In this document: piece by piece, positions 43,900-52,600 of the stretch | How positions within the stretch are numbered: the stretch's first letter is position 1 | How the letters are laid out: each line of letters opens with the position of its first letter | Assembly: GCF_937873615.1 (NCBI RefSeq) | Contig: NZ_CALMYP010000022.1 | Span: 1 to 64,000, forward strand | DNA length: 64,000 bases | From: an uncultured Paracoccus sp. | Lineage (GTDB): Bacteria; Pseudomonadota; Alphaproteobacteria; Rhodobacterales; Rhodobacteraceae | Direction: 5' to 3' | Position numbers and translations under genes: made by a program | Notes under the pieces: model-generated | The model's database searches: none | What the model was told of the DNA's origin: nothing | The model's input: the letters and a program-made list of their open reading frames with translations, nothing else

Positions 43900-44062
43900 T
43901 CTTGCCGCCGAGTGCTTTTCGCCGCTCCACTACTCTGAAAGATATCCTTGAAGTTGAATATTCGGACCTCCCCGTAAGTTCATCTCATTGCGAATGCGAT
44001 CGGTGACTTGGAGTTCTTAGCCACTCTTTCCAAGGATGAGGGACTAGCTTTGTTAGTGCCAG
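43900..44062. other. Short gap before duplicated parB leader
   Basis: About 160 AT-richer bases with no gene. It marks the right junction of the inserted pyrF/methyltransferase segment with the plasmid backbone. Confidence 0.35.
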
Positions 44063-44296
44063 AGAAAGGGAAGCCCGGGTGCCGGGCTTGAAAGGATAGA
44101 GAGAGGCTCATCCGGGTCCGGCGCGACAAGGAAGCCGACCATGGCCAAGACTACGACCCGACCGAAACCCTCCACCGAAAAGAAGACCGAAGCCGCCGGA
44201 TCGGCCACGCCTGACGGCGCCGCCGACATCCGGATGATTCCGCTCAATCAACTGGAACCGAGCGCGCTCAACGTGCGCAAGGTTGCGGCAAGCGCC
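44063..44296 (+). repeat. Duplicated 234-base parB leader and 5' segment, right copy
   Basis: The intact counterpart of 36974-37207, aligned without gaps. It includes the conserved hairpin (AAGCCCGG / CCGGGCTT) in the leader about 60 bases before the ATG. Confidence 0.85.
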
Positions 44297-46312
44297 TCCG
44301 ATGACGCCGAGCTTCTCGCCAGCATTCGCGAGACGGGTATCAAGCAGAACCTCGTGGTGCACGCGCTATCAGAGACGCGGTTTGCCGTCGATGCCGGCGG
44401 GCGTCGTCTTAGGGCGCTGAAGCAGCTGGCCGAAGACGGCGTGATTCCTGCGGACCACCCGGTGCCTTGCCTCGTCGAGGACGAGCGCAATGCCATCCTC
44501 ACCTCCGCGACAGAAAACCTCCAGCGCGCGGCAATGCACCCCGCTGACCAGTTCGAGGCCTTTGAGAAGATGATCGCCGAGGGTCGCAGTGAAGACGAGA
44601 TCGCGCTGAAGTTTGGCGTCTCGGTCGACTTGGTGCGCCGTCGGCTCAAACTCGCCCGTGTCGCGCCCGAGATCATCGAGCAGTTCCGTGCCGGCGACCT
44701 GACCCTCGAATGCGTGATGGCGTTCACCCTGACCGACGATCATGATCGCCAGTTGGCGGTCTGGAACGCAGTGAAGGGCGGCTATCACATCCATCCGCAA
44801 AGCATCAAACGCCAATTGACCGAGACAGCGTATTCAGCGAACTCGGCCTTGGGGCGTTTTGTCGGCATCGAGGCCTATGAGGCTGCGGGCGGGGTTCTGC
44901 TGCGTGATCTCTTCGACGACCGCGCCAGCGCCCATATGGAAAACCCTGACCTTCTGGAACGCCTCGCCATCGAGAAGCTGCAGGCCGCGGCCAAACCCTT
45001 CGAAGGGACGTGGAAATGGGTCGAGGTGCACCTCTCGGTGGATTACGGTGCGTTTCGCAGTTTCGGACGGGTCTATCCGCAGGATGTCGAACCCGATGCG
45101 GACCTTCTTGCTGAGGAGGAGCGTCTCATCGCGCGCGAAGAAGACCTGGCGGCGCAGAATGACGGTGAGGACTGGACGGACGCCGAGACCGAAGAATATT
45201 ACGCCATCAAGCCGCGCCTGCGCGAGATCGAAGCCTTGCAGCGCGACCGGCAGCCCTACGCGGAAGAAGACCGGGCAATCGCCGGTGTCGTTCTGACCAT
45301 CGGCCATGACGGAGCGTTGCGCGTCGAGAAAGGCTTGGTGCGACCCGAGGATATTCCCGCCGCGCCCGAGCCCGACGAGCCCACCGCAGACTCAGGTGGG
45401 GCCTCCTCCCCTGCCCGGCCATATGTGACGCCGCCGACCTCCTCAACGCCGGTGCCGGCCTCCGACCCTGCCGCGACCTTGCGCAAGGCGGATGGGATTT
45501 CGGCGAGCCTGGCCGACGATCTGCGTGCCACGCGCCAGCACATCTTGCGGGCGCATCTGGCGGCGGATTTCGACGTGGCGTTTGACGCGATGCTCTATGC
45601 GCTCTGCGAGCAGGCTCTGGGGCGGTCCTACAACAACGAGGCGCTCGACATCTCGATCCGTCCCTTCCAGGCGCAAAATCGCGAGGTGCTGCATGCCGAT
45701 ACCGTCGCCCAGAAGATGCTCGAGGCGCTGGAACAGGACCTTGCCACGGACTGGATGAAGCTCGAGAAACCTGAAGACTTCCGGGCGATGTCGGCACTGC
45801 CAATTGCGGACAAGCAAGCGCTCTTTGCCTGGGCGACGGGTCTCGCGGTCAAACCCCAGCTTTCCTCCGACAATCGTCCTTCCCCGATCATCGAGGAGAT
45901 CGGCGCGCGGCTTGATGTCGATGTGGCGGCCTGCTGGCGTCCGACTGCCCAGAACTACTGGGGCTGGGTCAACAAAGGGCATGCGGTGGCTACGGCGCGC
46001 AAGCTCATCGGCGACGACTACGCCGAGGATCGCAATCGCGAGCGCAAAGGTGATCTCGCCGCCGCGATGGAGCGGGCTTTCACGGAAACCGCAGGTGAGA
46101 CGGAAGGCTTCGACGCCGCAACGGTTGCCAGGACGACGCGCTGGCTGCCTGACGGGATGGTGTTTGTCCGTGGGACGGAGGCCGGTACCGACTTGGGCAA
46201 CGATGCGCCCGGGGCCGAGGACGGGGATGTCTCCGCCGAAGATACTCTGACCGATGCCGAGAGCGAAGAGCCGTCGTCCTTGCCCGCCTTCCTCAGCGGC
46301 GATGCAGCCTGA
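44141..46312 (+). CDS. Large ParB/RepB-like nuclease/partition-family protein
   Basis: A 723-residue protein. The N-terminal ParB domain covers about residues 30-130 (IRMIPLNQLEPSALNVRKV, then GGRRLRALKQLAEDG and NAILTSATENLQRAAMHPAD). A KorB/ParB helix-turn-helix lies at about 150-185 (RSEDEIALKFGVSVDLVRRR). The C-terminal 500 residues are acidic and plasmid-specific. Such large ParB homologues occur in the accessory block of alphaproteobacterial plasmids and are distinct from the true partition ParB at 63105. Role unknown; regulation or DNA processing during transfer is possible. A 5' duplicate lies at 36974. Confidence 0.88.
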   Translation: MAKTTTRPKPSTEKKTEAAGSATPDGAADIRMIPLNQLEPSALNVRKVAASASDDAELLASIRETGIKQNLVVHALSETRFAVDAGGRRLRALKQLAEDGVIPADHPVPCLVEDERNAILTSATENLQRAAMHPADQFEAFEKMIAEGRSEDEIALKFGVSVDLVRRRLKLARVAPEIIEQFRAGDLTLECVMAFTLTDDHDRQLAVWNAVKGGYHIHPQSIKRQLTETAYSANSALGRFVGIEAYEAAGGVLLRDLFDDRASAHMENPDLLERLAIEKLQAAAKPFEGTWKWVEVHLSVDYGAFRSFGRVYPQDVEPDADLLAEEERLIAREEDLAAQNDGEDWTDAETEEYYAIKPRLREIEALQRDRQPYAEEDRAIAGVVLTIGHDGALRVEKGLVRPEDIPAAPEPDEPTADSGGASSPARPYVTPPTSSTPVPASDPAATLRKADGISASLADDLRATRQHILRAHLAADFDVAFDAMLYALCEQALGRSYNNEALDISIRPFQAQNREVLHADTVAQKMLEALEQDLATDWMKLEKPEDFRAMSALPIADKQALFAWATGLAVKPQLSSDNRPSPIIEEIGARLDVDVAACWRPTAQNYWGWVNKGHAVATARKLIGDDYAEDRNRERKGDLAAAMERAFTETAGETEGFDAATVARTTRWLPDGMVFVRGTEAGTDLGNDAPGAEDGDVSAEDTLTDAESEEPSSLPAFLSGDAA

Positions 46313-46348
46313 CGATGCGAATACCAGTCTGATCACGACATGTGCCTT

Positions 46349-46378
46349 GGGCCGTCCTCACATCGAGGGCGGCCCTTT
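46349..46378 (+). terminator. Hairpin between parB-like gene and DUF3768 gene
   Basis: Nine-pair stem GGGCCGTCC / GGGCGGCCC (one G-T pair) with TTT after it. The same architecture recurs after the next two genes. Confidence 0.6.
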
Positions 46379-46438
46379 CCGGCTGACGGGTTGCCTACAG
46401 TCGATAGCGGATCGGCTGGCCCGTCCCGGAGACATCCC

Positions 46439-46819
46439 ATGACCACCACACTCGACCTTGACCCTGTGCGGGAAGCCGCATTGATCGCCGTGCAGAACGA
46501 CGCGTTCCGCCGCTCCATCCTCGGAAATACGCCCCTCGATGATGCACCGAAGGGCCAGTTTGTGATGACACACGCCGTCGCGGGGCTTGGGCCTGACGCC
46601 CAACTGGAGCTATCGCGCCGCGTTGCCGCGTTTGACGCGTTCAACGCCGGCAGCGACCCCCATGGCTGGCACGAGATGGGGGTCATCGACCTCGATGGGA
46701 CCACGGTCTGGTTCAAGATCGATTTGTACGACGTCGACTACCAATATGGCTCGCCTGAACCTTCGGACCCCGAACAGACGCGCCGGGTTCTGACCCTGCT
46801 TCTGCCGTCGGAATACTGA
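46439..46819 (+). CDS. DUF3768 family protein
   Basis: Start chosen at ATG 46439 (MTTTLDLDPVREAALIAV), 126 residues. Core motifs are NDAFRRSI, GWHEMGVIDLDGTTVWFKID and the end SPEPSDPEQTRRVLTLLLPS, matching DUF3768. Soluble, of unknown function, common in alphaproteobacterial plasmids next to large ParB-like and strawberry-notch genes. Separated from its neighbours by hairpins. Confidence 0.85.
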   Translation: MTTTLDLDPVREAALIAVQNDAFRRSILGNTPLDDAPKGQFVMTHAVAGLGPDAQLELSRRVAAFDAFNAGSDPHGWHEMGVIDLDGTTVWFKIDLYDVDYQYGSPEPSDPEQTRRVLTLLLPSEY

Positions 46820-46845
46820 CGGCTCCAATCCCCACTCACCACCCC

Positions 46846-46875
46846 GGATCGCCCTTGCACAAAGGGCGGTCCTTT
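46846..46875 (+). terminator. Hairpin after DUF3768 gene
   Basis: Eleven-pair stem with one G-T pair (GGATCGCCCTT / AAGGGCGGTCC) ending in CCTTT, 27 bases after the stop codon. Confidence 0.6.
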
Positions 46876-46935
46876 CGCGCTGGCGGGTTCCAAGGGTTGC
46901 GATGGTCGCGCCCCGCCTGCCGCAGGAGACCAGAA

Positions 46936-47232
46936 ATGGCCAAGACGCTCGACTACCAGATCACCCTCTACCCTGCGCATCGCGATGGCGCGTTTGTTGT
47001 AACCCAGTTTCAGATGATGGCGAACTACCCCGAAAAGCGCATCCAGGCCGCGGGCATGGATGACCTGATCGACAAGGTGACGCAGTTCGCGATGGAGCAT
47101 GGGATCGGCTGCAGCGCCTCGGTGCGCTGCCTCGCACCGCGCAAACCGCCGGGGTTCAAGCGCGCGACCGAGAACCTCTATTTCAACCTCGTTGACCGGA
47201 CGGCTGAGCAGCGCGGCGACGCTGCGGCCTGA
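46936..47232 (+). CDS. Small plasmid protein, 98 aa
   Basis: Start at ATG 46936 (MAKTLDYQITLYPAHRDGAF), preceded by AGGAG 11 bases upstream. No recognised motif; the sequence is mixed alpha/beta with one or two cysteines (GIGCSASVRCLAP). Neighbours on both sides are conserved plasmid proteins, so it is probably conserved in the same block. Confidence 0.6.
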   Translation: MAKTLDYQITLYPAHRDGAFVVTQFQMMANYPEKRIQAAGMDDLIDKVTQFAMEHGIGCSASVRCLAPRKPPGFKRATENLYFNLVDRTAEQRGDAAA

Positions 47233-47252
47233 AGCCCCGCAGGAAACTTCCT

Positions 47253-47287
47253 GGGCGACCCCGCGTAAAGGTCGCCCTCCCCTTTCC
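47253..47287 (+). terminator. Hairpin after 98-aa gene
   Basis: Perfect 8-bp stem GGGCGACC / GGTCGCCC with a 9-base loop, followed by TCCCCTTTCC. Confidence 0.65.
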
Positions 47288-47309
47288 TCAATTTCAAAGG
47301 ATCAAAGAC

Positions 47310-47693
47310 ATGACACAAGAGACTGATTTCTACGCGCAGATGCTCGAATCTCAGAGACGTGCGGCCGAACAGCGGGTTGTAACCCGCGCTGCCCTTCTCT
47401 CCGAGTTGCGCGCCCTCGGCGTGACCGGCATCGAAGTGCAATACGAAGGCTATGGCGATTCCGGCAATGTCGAGGAGGTCGTCGTGACGCCTGACACGAT
47501 TACCCTGACAGAAGACCTGCGGCGCCGGGTTGAAGATTTCGGTTGGGACTTTGCCTATGCGCTGAGCCCCGGCTTCGAGAACAACGAAGGCGGCTATGGC
47601 GAACTGACCTGGTCACTTGAGACGGACAAGATCGATGTCAGTCATTCGAACCGTTATATCGAGACCGACACCACCGAACATGAGGGGCTCTGA
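47310..47693 (+). CDS. DUF6878-like plasmid protein
   Basis: A 127-residue protein. The segment IEVQYEGYGDSGNVEEVVV near residue 40 and the end FENNEGGYGELTWSLETDKI are strongly reminiscent of DUF6878. Acidic, soluble, function unknown. The following gene starts one base after its stop, so the two are co-transcribed. Confidence 0.7.
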   Translation: MTQETDFYAQMLESQRRAAEQRVVTRAALLSELRALGVTGIEVQYEGYGDSGNVEEVVVTPDTITLTEDLRRRVEDFGWDFAYALSPGFENNEGGYGELTWSLETDKIDVSHSNRYIETDTTEHEGL

Positions 47694-47694
47694 C

Positions 47695-48171
47695 ATGGCA
47701 CATCCTCTCCACCACGCCGAAAGCTCGGCCCGAAAATTCGGTGGTGTTCCAGATGATTATCAGTTCGTGCATGACTGGTTTGACTCATCCAAAGAGCATC
47801 TTGGCCTCTTCGTACACAGAGCCCAAAAACACCATACGGTCGGGATCTTCGAGGCCGAGCGTCAGTTCGGTCGCAGCTTAACCAACAGCGCGGGGCGTGT
47901 CGTCCCGATCCGTTGGATCGGCGAGCAGCATGTGCGCGAGGACTGCCAGGGGCGCATTCCGTCGCTGGCGGACTGGCTCGGGCGGATTCAGCCGGAACCT
48001 TGGATGGCCAATGGCCGGATCGACAACGATCCGACGCAGATCGGCAGCGATCCTCGCGCCGTCTGGGTCGAGGCGGTTGCCAATCACCAAACCATTCTTG
48101 GCTTCGAAGATTGGCATCTCATGGTCTCGGTCGAGCACGTCCAGCATCGCCAGAACCGCGCCGCCGCCTGA
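47695..48171 (+). CDS. DUF6915-like plasmid protein
   Basis: Start at ATG 47695, one base after the previous stop; 158 residues. MAHPLHHAESSARKFGG, HDWFDSSKEHLGLFVHRAQK and VVPIRWIGEQHVREDC are typical of DUF6915. Histidine-rich patterns suggest metal binding or a phosphohydrolase-like fold, but that is speculative. Confidence 0.75.
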   Translation: MAHPLHHAESSARKFGGVPDDYQFVHDWFDSSKEHLGLFVHRAQKHHTVGIFEAERQFGRSLTNSAGRVVPIRWIGEQHVREDCQGRIPSLADWLGRIQPEPWMANGRIDNDPTQIGSDPRAVWVEAVANHQTILGFEDWHLMVSVEHVQHRQNRAAA

Positions 48172-48276
48172 TCCGCCGGGCGGCAAACTCGCCAACCACA
48201 TGACCACGCCCAGATCGACCCGCATGTGCCTTAACCGGCCTGGCGGGTCGATTTCGTTTCAAGAAAGGACATCGAC

Positions 48277-48921
48277 ATGCACCACCCTGTCTTTGAGGAG
48301 GCCTACCAAGGCCATACCATCAAAATCTTCCACGACCCCGACGCAGAAAGCCCACGGGAGTGGCCCAACCTCGGCACGCTGATCTGCTGGCATCGACGCT
48401 ATCGGCTGGGCAACAGCCACCGGTTCGACAGCCCCGAAGCGTTCCTGCGCGATCTCGCCGATGTCTCGGATCAGAGCGATCTCTCGATGGCGCAGTTGCG
48501 CGAGCTCGCCGAGCGCAAGGCAATCATCTTGCCCGTGTTTCTCTATGACCATTCCGGTCTCACGATGAACACCATCGGGTTCCACTGCCCGTGGGATTCC
48601 GGCCAGGTCGGTTTTGTCTACGTGACGCTCGAGGCAATCCGAAAAGAGTTCGGCGTGAAACGAGTCACCAAAGCGCTGCGCGACAAGGTGGCAGACGTCC
48701 TGCGCGACGAAATCGTCAGCTATGATGCCTATCTTGCCGGGCGGGTCTATGGCTATGTCATCGAACGTGATGGCGAGGAGCTCGACGCCTGCTGGGGCTT
48801 CTTCGGGCGCTATGAGCTGGACTGCCTGTCCGAGGCGCGGGCGTTTGTGGACCAGCTGATCTTGCGAGACGTACACAGACCCATCGCCGCCGAACAGGGC
48901 GCAAGCCCGCCCCCGAGTTGA
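48277..48921 (+). CDS. Hypothetical plasmid protein, 214 aa
   Basis: Starts MHHPVFEEAYQGHTIKIFHD, preceded by AAGAAAGGA. A soluble protein with NLGTLICWHRRYRLGNSH and GRVYGYVIERDGEELDACWG. I recall similar proteins in phage and plasmid accessory regions but cannot name the family. Function unknown. Confidence 0.7.
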   Translation: MHHPVFEEAYQGHTIKIFHDPDAESPREWPNLGTLICWHRRYRLGNSHRFDSPEAFLRDLADVSDQSDLSMAQLRELAERKAIILPVFLYDHSGLTMNTIGFHCPWDSGQVGFVYVTLEAIRKEFGVKRVTKALRDKVADVLRDEIVSYDAYLAGRVYGYVIERDGEELDACWGFFGRYELDCLSEARAFVDQLILRDVHRPIAAEQGASPPPS

Positions 48922-48971
48922 AACGCGCGTGATACTCATATATCTTATTCATGCGTATTTCGGAGATGAGC

Positions 48972-49223
48972 ATGGCGAGCACAAGCGTCACACTTGGCCC
49001 CCATTGGGACGAATTCATCGCCCTGATGCTGAAGGAGGGGCGCTACGGGTCAACCAGCGAGTTGATCCGCGCCTCTTTGCGCCTGATGGAAGAGCAGGAA
49101 GGCCAGCGGGCGCGGCTTCGCGTTGCGTTGATGGAGGGCAAGCAATCCGGTGATGCTGGCCCGCTCGACATGGACGCAATCAAGCGCGAAGCGCGGAGCC
49201 GCTCCGGCGCTTCTGATGCGTGA
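48972..49223 (+). CDS. parD: ParD-type antitoxin
   Basis: Start chosen at ATG 48972 (MASTSVTLGPHWDEFIALML), because GGAG at 48962 is correctly spaced for it and not for the ATGs at 48951 or 48966. The 83-residue product has a ribbon-helix-helix N-terminus and GRYGSTSELIRASLRLMEEQ, the ParD hallmark. The C-terminus should wrap the toxin. It overlaps parE by 8 bases. Confidence 0.9.
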   Translation: MASTSVTLGPHWDEFIALMLKEGRYGSTSELIRASLRLMEEQEGQRARLRVALMEGKQSGDAGPLDMDAIKREARSRSGASDA

Positions 49224-49515
49224 AATCCATTACTCCCAGGCGGCAAAATCCGATCTAGTCGACATCTGGGTCGAGACAGACCGACAGTGGGGCGGGGTGC
49301 AAGCGGACCGCTATCTCGACGACATCGAGCGTGCTCTGAAGGGGCTCATCGCCAACCCGCAAATGGGATCGGACTGCTCCGACCTCCTGCAGGGTGCGCG
49401 CAAACTGATCACGGGTCGGCACCTCGTGTTCTACGAGGTGGACCCAGACAAGATCTTCGTGATCCGGGTCCTTCATCAATCCATGGACGTGCCGCGCCAT
49501 CTGCGGACGGCCTGA
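49216..49515 (+). CDS. parE: ParE-type toxin
   Basis: Start at ATG 49216 (MREIHYSQAAKSDLVDIWVE), 99 residues, overlapping parD by 8 bases. RelE/ParE-fold features include YLDDIERALKGLIANPQMG, HLVFYEVDPDKIFVIRVLHQ and the end DVPRHL. ParE toxins poison DNA gyrase; the pair would stabilise the plasmid by killing cured cells. Confidence 0.9.
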   Translation: MREIHYSQAAKSDLVDIWVETDRQWGGVQADRYLDDIERALKGLIANPQMGSDCSDLLQGARKLITGRHLVFYEVDPDKIFVIRVLHQSMDVPRHLRTA

Positions 49516-49641
49516 CACCGGCCAAAGACGCGCCGGGGCTTTGCCATGAAAGAGCAAGAGGCAGGGCGGGAGTGGTGACCCCTCCCGGGTGAGAGAGTGC
49601 GCGCGGGGCTCGGGGCCAACCCTCAACCCCGGAGATTGCCG

Positions 49642-52600
49642 ATGAACGCTCACCCCCATTCCGTCCAGCTTGCCGCCGAGCCCGAAGCCCCTGCCTTGCG
49701 AGAGGCCTCGGGCTTCGCCCAACACCTAATGCAGGCTGCTTCTTCCCTTGTCCCTTTGTTCGAGGCGGGCCGCCCCATCGACGCCGCTGCCCTGCGCGCC
49801 GCGATGGAGGAGGCTTTCGGCGCAAGTGACACCAGCGGTGCCTGGGTCTGGAAGGACGCCTATGAGGCCGCAGAGGTCGCCCAGATCCTGATGCTTACGC
49901 GCTACGGTGCGCTGATGCAGCGGCAGGCGGCCACGCCGCAAGCCTTCCTCACCATGATCGAACGTCTCGCCACCTTGGCCCCCTCCCACACACGACGCTC
50001 TGAGGACAGTGTGCGCTTGCAACAGTTCTCAACCCCTTTGCCCCTTGCGGCCATTATCGCGCAAGCGGCGGGGTTTCGCGGGGGCGACCTGGTGCTGGAA
50101 CCCTCGGCGGGCACCGGCATGTTGGCGATCTTTGCCCGAATTGCGGGTGCGCAGTTGGCGCTGAATGAACTTGCAGAAACTCGCCGCGCCTTGCTGGGAC
50201 AGTTGTTTCCGGACGCGGTGGTCTCGGATCACGATGCTGCCTCGATCGACGACCGTCTCGATCGGTCGCTCACCCCTTCGGTCATCGTGATGAACCCGCC
50301 GTTTTCGGCTGCGAACCATGTCGAGGGTCAGTTCCGGCAGGCCACCAGCAAGCATGTTCTGTCTGCCCTTGCTCGCCTCGTGCCCGGTGGGCGTCTCGTT
50401 GTCATCACCGGCGAGAGTTTTCGCCCTTCCACCAAGAGTTTTCAGTCGACGTTTCAGCGCATCGCCTCGTGTGCAGACATGGTGTTTTCCGCAGCGATCG
50501 ACGGCAAAGTCTTTTCGCGGCATGGGACCACGATCGACACGCGGCTGACGGTAATCGACAAGCGTGCCTCTGGCGCTGAAGAGACCTCACCGGTCGACAT
50601 CGCGGCCGCCTATCATCCAATCTGCGTGACCACGGCCGATCTTCTCACCGCAGTGCTCACCCATTGCCCCGAGCGCCAGAGTCCCCGGCCCTGCCCGACG
50701 AGTTCGGCCCTGTCGGTTCCGTCTCGCCCGCCCCGCACCAACTTGAACGCCCTGCGCAACGCCGCGCGCCGCGAAACCCGCGCCCTTGCCGAGGAACGCG
50801 CCAAACATCCGTTCGACAGTATCGAGCCCGCGCCCCTCGACTACCTTCCGAAAGCCTGGAGCGAACCCGAGGGCGCGTTGCAGGATACGGTCTACGAGGC
50901 CTATGACTTGCAGGCGATCCGGATCGACGGTGTGGCGGCGCATCCCACCGCGTTGGTGCAATCCGCCGCCATGGCCTCGGTCCAGCCGCCTGTGCCGACT
51001 TACCGTCCGCTCCTGCCGAAGTCCCTTGTCGCCGACGGCCTCCTTTCCGCGCCGCAGCTGGAAAGCGTCATCTATGCGGGCAATGCCCACGAGACGCACC
51101 TGAAGGGCTGGTTCAAGCGCGGCGAGATCGAAGGTCGGCTGATGGCAGCGTCTGAAGGCGACGAGGGCGCTTTCCGTCTGCGCAAGGGCTGGTTCCTAGG
51201 CGATGGCACGGGCTGCGGCAAGGGACGGCAGGTCGCAGGTATCATCCTCGACAGTTGGTTGCAGGGGCGCCGTCGGGCCGTTTGGGTCTCGAAGAGCGAC
51301 AAGCTCATCGAAGATGCGCGGCGCGACTGGATGGCCCTCGGGGGGCGTGAAAGCGATATCGTGCCGCTGTCGAAATTCCGCCAGGGGAGCGACATCCGCT
51401 TGCCCGAAGGCATCCTCTTCGTCACCTATGCCACGCTGCGCTCGGCAGAACGTGAGGGGAAGGCTTCGCGCCTCGACCAGGTGACATCCTGGCTTGGCGA
51501 AGCATTCGACGGGGTCATCGCCTTCGACGAAAGTCACGCCATGGCCAACGCCGCCGGAGAAAAGTCCGACCGCGGCGACAAGAAGGCGTCCCAGCAAGGT
51601 CTCGCCGGCCTCACGCTGCAGAATGCCGTGCCAGATGCCCGCGTCCTCTATGTCTCGGCCACCGGCGCCACTGTGGTCGGCAATCTCGCCTATGCCTCCC
51701 GCCTCGGCCTCTGGGGCACCGGAGATTTCCCTTTCGTGACGCGGGCAGAGTTTGTCGCCGCGATGGAGGCCGGGGGCATTGCCGCAATGGAGATGATCTC
51801 GCGCGACCTGAAGGCGCTCGGGCTCTATCTCGCACGTTCGCTTTCCTATGCCGGGGTCGAATATGAGATGCTGGTGCACGACCTGACGCCCGCACAGGTC
51901 GCGATCTATGACAGCTATGCCGATGCCTACCAGATCATTCACACCCATCTCGAGGCGGCATTGCAGGCTGCTGGTATCACCTCCGAGACCGGTACGCTGA
52001 ACCCTCAGGCAAAATCTGCCGCACGCTCGGCCTTCGAGAGCAACAAGCAGCGCTTCTTCAACCATCTCATCACCGCCATGAAATGCCCCTCGCTGATCCG
52101 CGCCATCGAAGCGGACCTCGCGGCGGGCCATTCGGCGGTGATCCAGGTGGTTTCGACCAGCGAGGCAGTGATGGAGCGCCGGCTCGAAGAGATCCCACCC
52201 TCGGAGTGGAACGATCTGCAGGTCGATTTTACGCCGCGCGAGAACATCATGGACTACCTGATGCATAGCTTCCCGACGCAGCTCTTCGAGCCTTACACCG
52301 ACGAGAGCGGGGATCTGCGCTCGCGCCCGGCCGTCGATGGCGATGGCAATCACATCATTTGCCGCGAGGCGGAGCGGCGGCGGGACGAGCTTGTCGAGCA
52401 TCTCGGTGCTCTCGCCCCAGTACAGGGTGCCCTCGACCAGATCCTTTGGCATTTCGGGGGCGATGCGGTCGCCGAGGTCACCGGACGCAAGAGGCGCATC
52501 GTGAAAACGCAGCAAGGGCGGCTCAAGGTCGAGAACCGCCCTGCCTCTTCTAACCTCGGCGAAACTCAAGCCTTCATGGATGACGCCAAGCGCATCCTGA

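Noticed and set aside
44080-44100. GC-rich hairpin in the parB leader as a terminator of a minus-strand gene
   Set aside because: The minus strand reads into a T-rich run, but no minus-strand gene ends there; it is probably a leader structure, conserved in both copies.
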